NCBI GenBank assembly: GCA_050261515.1
Contig: JBLNDJ010000035.1
Location: 1 to 45,983 of the forward strand
DNA: 45,983 bases
Direction of reading: 5' to 3'
Origin: JBLNDJ01 sp050261515
GTDB lineage: Bacteria; Acidobacteriota; Terriglobia; Bryobacterales; Bryobacteraceae
The position numbers and the translations under genes were made by a program. How positions within the stretch are numbered: position 1 is the stretch's first letter; each line of letters begins with the position of its first letter. The notes beneath the pieces were generated by a model, which saw only the letters and a list, made by a program, of their open reading frames with translations, ran no database searches and was not told where the DNA came from. This document shows, in pieces, positions 42,265 through 45,983 of this stretch.

Positions 42265-44610
42265 ATGCCCTTTCGATACGCGGCGCTCCTTGCCGTAGCC
42301 GTGTGTCTTGCCCGCGCGCAGCAACCGGTCATTCAGACCGGCACGCGCCTCGTTCTCGTCGATACGGTGGTGACGGACAAGAAGGGAAACTACATTCGCG
42401 ACCTCGCCGTAAAAGATTTTCGCGTGTGGGAGGACGATAAGGAGCAGGTGATCAAGACCTTCTCGTTCGAGGCGGACGCGGCGTCGCAGTCGAAGGAGCG
42501 CACGCGCTACCTGGTGCTCTTCTTCGATAACTCGACGCTGACCGCGAGCGACCAGATCCGCGCGCGCGAGGCCGCGGCAAAGTTCATCGAAGCCAACACG
42601 GGACCGGACCGCATGATGGCGATCGTGAACTTCAGCGGGACGGTGAGGGTCGCGCAGAACTTCACATCGGACGTGGAACGGCTGAAGCAGGTCGCCGGAG
42701 GGGTCAAGTTTTCGGCCATGTCGCCGCGTCCGGTGGAGGTCGCCTCGCTCGGAATGCCGAGGTTGGGCCGCGTCGAGGCCGATTTCCGGGCGCGCAGCGT
42801 GCTGCTGGCGCTGCGGAGCATGGCGCAGAACCTCGCCTCGGTGCCGGGCCGCAAGACGCTCGTGCTGCTGACGGCGGGCTTCCCGCTGAACGATGAGCGG
42901 AGGTCGGAGCTGCGGGCCGTCATCGACGCGTGCAACAAGGCCAACGTGGCCGTGTATCCGGTGGATGCGCGCGGGCTGGTGGTGCCGGGCGCGGCGCTCC
43001 ACATGCCGGTCCGGCCGGCTTCGCGGACGCCCTGGGCGTCGGGGTTCATCCAGCCGGCGGCGTTCTTCCAGAGGCCGGGCGGCGGGGGCGGCGGGCAGAC
43101 CGGCGGCGGTGGCGGAGCGGGCGGTGGCGGCGGTTCGCGCGGCGGCGGCGCGCCGGGCATGCCGGGCGGCGGGTCGGGTGGTGGCATGGGCGGCGGCGGC
43201 GGACGCGGCGGCACCGGCGGCGGCGTGCCGGGCGGCGGGGGGAACACCGGCGGAGGGAACACCGGCGGGGGGAACACCGGCGGCGGGCGCGGCGGCAACA
43301 CGCCCGGCAATCCCGGCGGCAACACCGGCGGCGGCCGGGGCGGCAATACGGGTGGAGGCTCAACCGGAGGGCGGGGCAATCCATACGGCGGAAACCCCGT
43401 TTACGGCAACCCGATGGGGCAGCCCTACGGCTACGGCAGGTACGGCGACCCCGGGCTCCTTATCCCCGAGATGTCGCGCTCGGTGAACGATACCCAGCAG
43501 GTGCTCTACGCGCTGGCCGAAGGCACCGGCGGCTTCGTCATCCTCAACACCAACGACTTTCAGCGCGGCATGGAGCGAATCGCGAAAGAGCAGAACGAAT
43601 ATTACATCCTCGGCTACACGCCCACGGACACGCCCGAAGGAAGCTGCCACAAGCTGCGCGTCAAGGTGTCGCGCGGCGGCACTGTGGTGCGCTCGCGCAG
43701 CGGCTACTGCAACGCCAAACCGGTCGATCTGCTGGCCGGCACGCCAATCGCCAAGAACCTCGAGGCGCGCGCCGCCGGCGAGGCGCCGGGCAACGTCGCC
43801 GCGTCGATGGCCGCCCCGTTTTTCTATACGTCGGCGAACGTCGCGCGGGTGAACGTCGCGATGGAGATCCCTGGGGCGGGAATCAAGTTCGAGAAGGTAA
43901 AGGGCAAGTTCCACGCGGAGGTGAACGTTCTCGGCATCGCTTCACGGCAGGGCGGCGAGGTGGCGGCGCGCTTCAGCGACACCATCAAGCTCGATCTTGA
44001 AAACAAGAAGGAGGTCGAGGAGTTCGCCAAGCAGCCGTTCCACTACGAGAACCAGTTCGACATCGCCTCCGGCGAGTACACGCTCAAAGTGGTGTTCGGC
44101 CACGGGGCGGGGAACTTCGGCAAGCTCGAAGCGCCGCTGGTAGTGGAGCCTTACGATAGCGGGCAGTTCAGCCTCAGCGCGCTCGCGCTCAGCCGCCAGG
44201 CGCGTCCGGTTTCGGAGGTGGGGCTCGGCCTGGACGCGGCGCTGCTCGAGGGACGCACGCTGCTGGTGGCCAACGGAGTTCAGATTACGCCCTGGGGCGC
44301 GAACCGGTTCAAAAAGGGCGACACGGCCGTGATGTACGTCGAGATTTACGAGCCGCGCCTGCTCGACGCGCAGCCTCCGGAGGTGGGAGTGCGGCTTCGC
44401 GTGCTCGACCGCAAGACGGGCGAGATAAAGCAGGATTCGGGCCTGGTGAGCGTGGGCGGATACATCAAGCCCGGGAATCCCGTGATTCCGGTGGGGCTGA
44501 AGCTGCCGGTCGCGCTGCTCGCCGCGGGCTCCTACCGGGTGGAGTTCAAGGCGGCGGACTCGGCGGGCAACGAGTCGGTGATGCGCACCGCCGAGTTCGA
44601 GTTGGAGTGA
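42265..44610 (+). CDS. Larger VWFA-related protein with a Gly-rich insertion
   Basis: A 781-residue exported member of the same family (signal peptide PFRYAALLAVAVCLARAQ). The N-terminal TGTRLVLVDTVVTDKKGNYI and LAVKDFRVWEDDKEQ match the family start. Its metal-site segment, FFDNSTLTASD, is closer to the classical DxSxS than those of its neighbours. Between VDARGLVVPGAA and the closing LAEGTGGFVILNTNDF lies an insertion of about 120 residues made almost wholly of Gly, with Asn-Thr-Gly-Gly-Gly repeats (nucleotides about 43078-43443); the three paralogues have only a short loop there. A C-terminal region of about 260 residues adds more beta structure. AGGAGGGGG precedes the ATG, unlike the three upstream genes, so it is probably translated from the shared transcript. 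Confidence 0.87.
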   Translation: MPFRYAALLAVAVCLARAQQPVIQTGTRLVLVDTVVTDKKGNYIRDLAVKDFRVWEDDKEQVIKTFSFEADAASQSKERTRYLVLFFDNSTLTASDQIRAREAAAKFIEANTGPDRMMAIVNFSGTVRVAQNFTSDVERLKQVAGGVKFSAMSPRPVEVASLGMPRLGRVEADFRARSVLLALRSMAQNLASVPGRKTLVLLTAGFPLNDERRSELRAVIDACNKANVAVYPVDARGLVVPGAALHMPVRPASRTPWASGFIQPAAFFQRPGGGGGGQTGGGGGAGGGGGSRGGGAPGMPGGGSGGGMGGGGGRGGTGGGVPGGGGNTGGGNTGGGNTGGGRGGNTPGNPGGNTGGGRGGNTGGGSTGGRGNPYGGNPVYGNPMGQPYGYGRYGDPGLLIPEMSRSVNDTQQVLYALAEGTGGFVILNTNDFQRGMERIAKEQNEYYILGYTPTDTPEGSCHKLRVKVSRGGTVVRSRSGYCNAKPVDLLAGTPIAKNLEARAAGEAPGNVAASMAAPFFYTSANVARVNVAMEIPGAGIKFEKVKGKFHAEVNVLGIASRQGGEVAARFSDTIKLDLENKKEVEEFAKQPFHYENQFDIASGEYTLKVVFGHGAGNFGKLEAPLVVEPYDSGQFSLSALALSRQARPVSEVGLGLDAALLEGRTLLVANGVQITPWGANRFKKGDTAVMYVEIYEPRLLDAQPPEVGVRLRVLDRKTGEIKQDSGLVSVGGYIKPGNPVIPVGLKLPVALLAAGSYRVEFKAADSAGNESVMRTAEFELE
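43240..43284 (+). repeat. Three 15-bp tandem repeats coding NTGGG
   Basis: Three consecutive copies of GGGAACACCGGCGGN occur inside the Gly-rich insertion, differing only in the last base. They suggest growth of the insertion by slippage or unequal exchange. Confidence 0.7.
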
Positions 44611-44620
44611 GTGGGCCGGC

Positions 44621-45262
44621 CTACGGCAGTTCCTTGATGGCGATGTTGCGGTACCGGTGATACAGGCCGGGCTTGCAGCGGTCGCCGCCGTGAACCTGCA
44701 CGGCGACCATGCCGCTGGTAGCGCCGTCGATGGCGTGGTTGGCGGTGTCGGTCCAGTCGGTGATCTTGTCGCCGTTCATCCAGACCTGGATGTGCGGCGC
44801 GTCGCCCTCGATGCGCGCGCGGATCGTGTTCCACTGGCCCTTCTTCCAATGCTTCTGCCAGTCGGGCACGTTGCCTTTCACGTCCTGGAGCCCTTCGCCG
44901 TAGATGCCGCCGAGGAAACCGCCGGGAAGGTAATCGAGCGTGACCTGGTAGGCCTGCCCTTTTTCGGTGGAGCGGAGGAACAGCCCGGAGTCGCATCCCC
45001 AGTCGGGATTCATTTCGAGATAGACCTCGAAGTTGCGGTACTTGCGGTCGGTGAGCAGGATGCTTCCGTTGCCGGGCTTGTCCTGCGTGCCGGTGATCAG
45101 GCCTTTATCGACCTTCCAGGCAAGCGACGTGCCGTGCCCGGTCTGCGTGCTGATGTGCCATCCGGACAGGTCCTTGCCGTCGAAGATGGGAGTGAAACCC
45201 GCGGGGACCTGGGCGAAGGCGGACGCCACGCAGGCGAGCGTTGCAAGTAGAATTCGTGCCAT
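44621..45262 (-). CDS. DUF1080 / 3-keto-disaccharide hydrolase-like exported protein
   Basis: A 213-residue exported protein (signal peptide MARILLATLACVASAFA) with the DUF1080 concanavalin-like fold. Typical segments are GFTPIFDGKDLSGWH, NFEVYLEMNPDWGCDSGLFL, NTIRARIEGDAPHIQVWMNG and the C-terminal HRYRNIAIKELP. Characterised relatives cleave 3-keto-glycosides made by Gfo/Idh/MocA oxidoreductases, so the Tat-exported oxidoreductase at 22761 might act in the same kind of pathway, though the two genes are far apart. It is convergent with the last VWFA-related gene (10 bp between stops). A group II intron sits 44 bp upstream of its start in the opposite orientation. Confidence 0.85.
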   Translation of the reverse strand: MARILLATLACVASAFAQVPAGFTPIFDGKDLSGWHISTQTGHGTSLAWKVDKGLITGTQDKPGNGSILLTDRKYRNFEVYLEMNPDWGCDSGLFLRSTEKGQAYQVTLDYLPGGFLGGIYGEGLQDVKGNVPDWQKHWKKGQWNTIRARIEGDAPHIQVWMNGDKITDWTDTANHAIDGATSGMVAVQVHGGDRCKPGLYHRYRNIAIKELP

Positions 45263-45306
45263 CCCCGGAGCGTATCACAAGGGCCGCGGAGTGGAATCGG
45301 CTTGTG

Positions 45307-45983
45307 GTGCGTCCTGAAAGACGCGTTGTTCTAGCAGGTGCGAGTCCTGTCCGGGTAAGCGCCGGAGCGCCCGGTAGCAGACTCCAGCTGGAAGGAGAGA
45401 TCCGACCGAGCCGAGCGGAGAGTCGAAAGCCCTTGAAAGAGAGGGGAGCAAACCGGCGGGCCGCAACAATCCGTGAACGCAACAGCCTCGTCAAATTCTC
45501 AGCCGAAAGGTGTTGGGGAGGGCCGAGCCGCTCATATCACGGCGAAGGCAACAGACAGCATCCTGGACCGGAACGGGTGCTGGACCTCCCCGGGGTCGCA
45601 GGCGGCGGCACGTCGGGACAGAGCAGCGCGGAACAGGAGAGGCCCTACCTGGCAGCCAAGTCGGGCAAAGACCGGGCGTATAAGGCCGGACGGCTGAAGT
45701 CGCACGGAGTTGGGAGGGAGTCCGAGAGGCCCGTAATACCGAGGAAGGCGTGCAAGACAACGCGCTGGAGGGAAGGGGCCTTGCTTTGATCACGCTTGTT
45801 AGGAGGTAAGTGCGAGGGCATGCCGGAGACGGCCAACACCCGGCACGGAGTCGCGGGCAAGGGAGGCGCTCCGGCGGATCGGGCTGGTGATGAGCCGGCT
45901 CGGACTGACGCTGCATCCGGCGAAGACGCGGATGGTGGACTTGAGGCGCGGAAAGGGGAGCTTCGTATTCCTGGGATGCACGG
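45307..45983 (+). mobile_element. Group II intron, 5' portion (continues beyond the window)
   Basis: The element opens with the group II 5' consensus GTGCG; GCGTC and GACGC then pair as the first helix of domain I. The following G/C-rich, hairpin-dense stretch of about 500 bases (for example AGACTCCAGCTGGAAGGAGA at about 45379-45398) is the usual domain I-IV RNA and contains no convincing protein frame. An AGGAGG (45801-45806) and an ATG at 45820 then introduce the intron-encoded protein. The intron is inserted between the DUF1080 gene's promoter region and whatever lies to the right. The 3' end and domains V-VI are outside the window. Confidence 0.82.
45820..45983 (+). pseudogene. Intron-encoded reverse transcriptase with internal deletion and frame change (partial)
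   Basis: From the ATG at 45820 the protein begins MPETANTRHGVAGKGG. From about 45851 the adjacent frame encodes AREALRRIGLVMSRLGLTLH and continues to SFVFLGC, which is the stretch that normally follows the YADD catalytic motif of group II reverse transcriptases. The expected 200 or more residues between these two parts, including YADD and the preceding RT blocks, are absent, and the two parts are in different frames. An internal deletion is the simplest explanation, so the protein cannot be a working reverse transcriptase. It runs off the window end. Confidence 0.75.

Noticed and set aside
42507..43379. Pro-rich minus-strand frame resembling a proline-rich protein
   Set aside because: It is the reverse complement of the Gly-rich insertion, where GGC/GGN codons read as GCC/CCN; no independent support.
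45307..45819. Several plus- and minus-strand open frames in the intron RNA
   Set aside because: They lie in the structured 5' RNA of the group II intron and show no protein similarity.

Overview
The window reads as chromosomal DNA of an Acidobacteriota bacterium, most likely of the Solibacter/Bryobacter group. Pointers are the high GC content, four adjacent proteins of the acidobacterial VWFA-related family, a region like the Solibacter C-terminal domain, a CRTAC1-type (FG-GAP plus ASPIC/UnbV) protein next to a multihaem TPR cytochrome, and a DUF1080 protein. This assignment is inference from gene content; there is no rRNA or tRNA in the window.

Layout. 1-155: apparent end of an IS21-like element. 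156-2007: four small minus-strand genes in a row (secreted Cys-rich protein, secreted propeller-like protein, 43-residue Cys protein, 62-residue protein). 2008-2605: gene-poor stretch with two palindromes and a short relic of an isopropylmalate-synthase-like gene. 2606-11279: the most notable locus. Minus-strand genes encode a radical SAM/SPASM-like protein, an HgdB-like dehydratase/reductase component and a giant double-ATPase activator; divergent from them is a radical SAM protein resembling archaeal tetraether synthase (Tes). HgdB/HgdC-type proteins are also the family of the anaerobic plasmalogen synthase PlsA. The locus is therefore a candidate for making ether-linked, membrane-spanning lipids of the brGDGT or iso-diabolic type known from Acidobacteria.

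11286-14981: a secreted matrixin protease, two exported proteins in tail-to-tail overlap and a small conserved protein. 15001-16965: OPT-family transporter. 17005-20696: an M16 peptidase pair, one catalytic and one lacking the zinc motif. 20775-22640: PduT-like microcompartment shell protein and PduS-like flavin/Fe-S reductase without other microcompartment genes. 22761-25823: Tat-exported Gfo/Idh/MocA oxidoreductase and a CocE-type hydrolase. 25909-31474: pentahaem TPR cytochrome, CRTAC1 protein, TIM-barrel isomerase and a small exported protein. 31505-37109: complete RND efflux operon (adaptor, permease, TolC). 37193-44610: four VWFA-related genes. 44621-45262: DUF1080 protein. 45307-end: 5' part of a group II intron whose reverse transcriptase has an internal deletion.

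Two signals cut across genes. A two-hairpin repeat occurs twice, at 3' ends of convergent genes, and its first stem differs by compensatory changes. Several genes carry a TAnAAT box 7-8 nt before the start codon, as expected for leaderless mRNAs.
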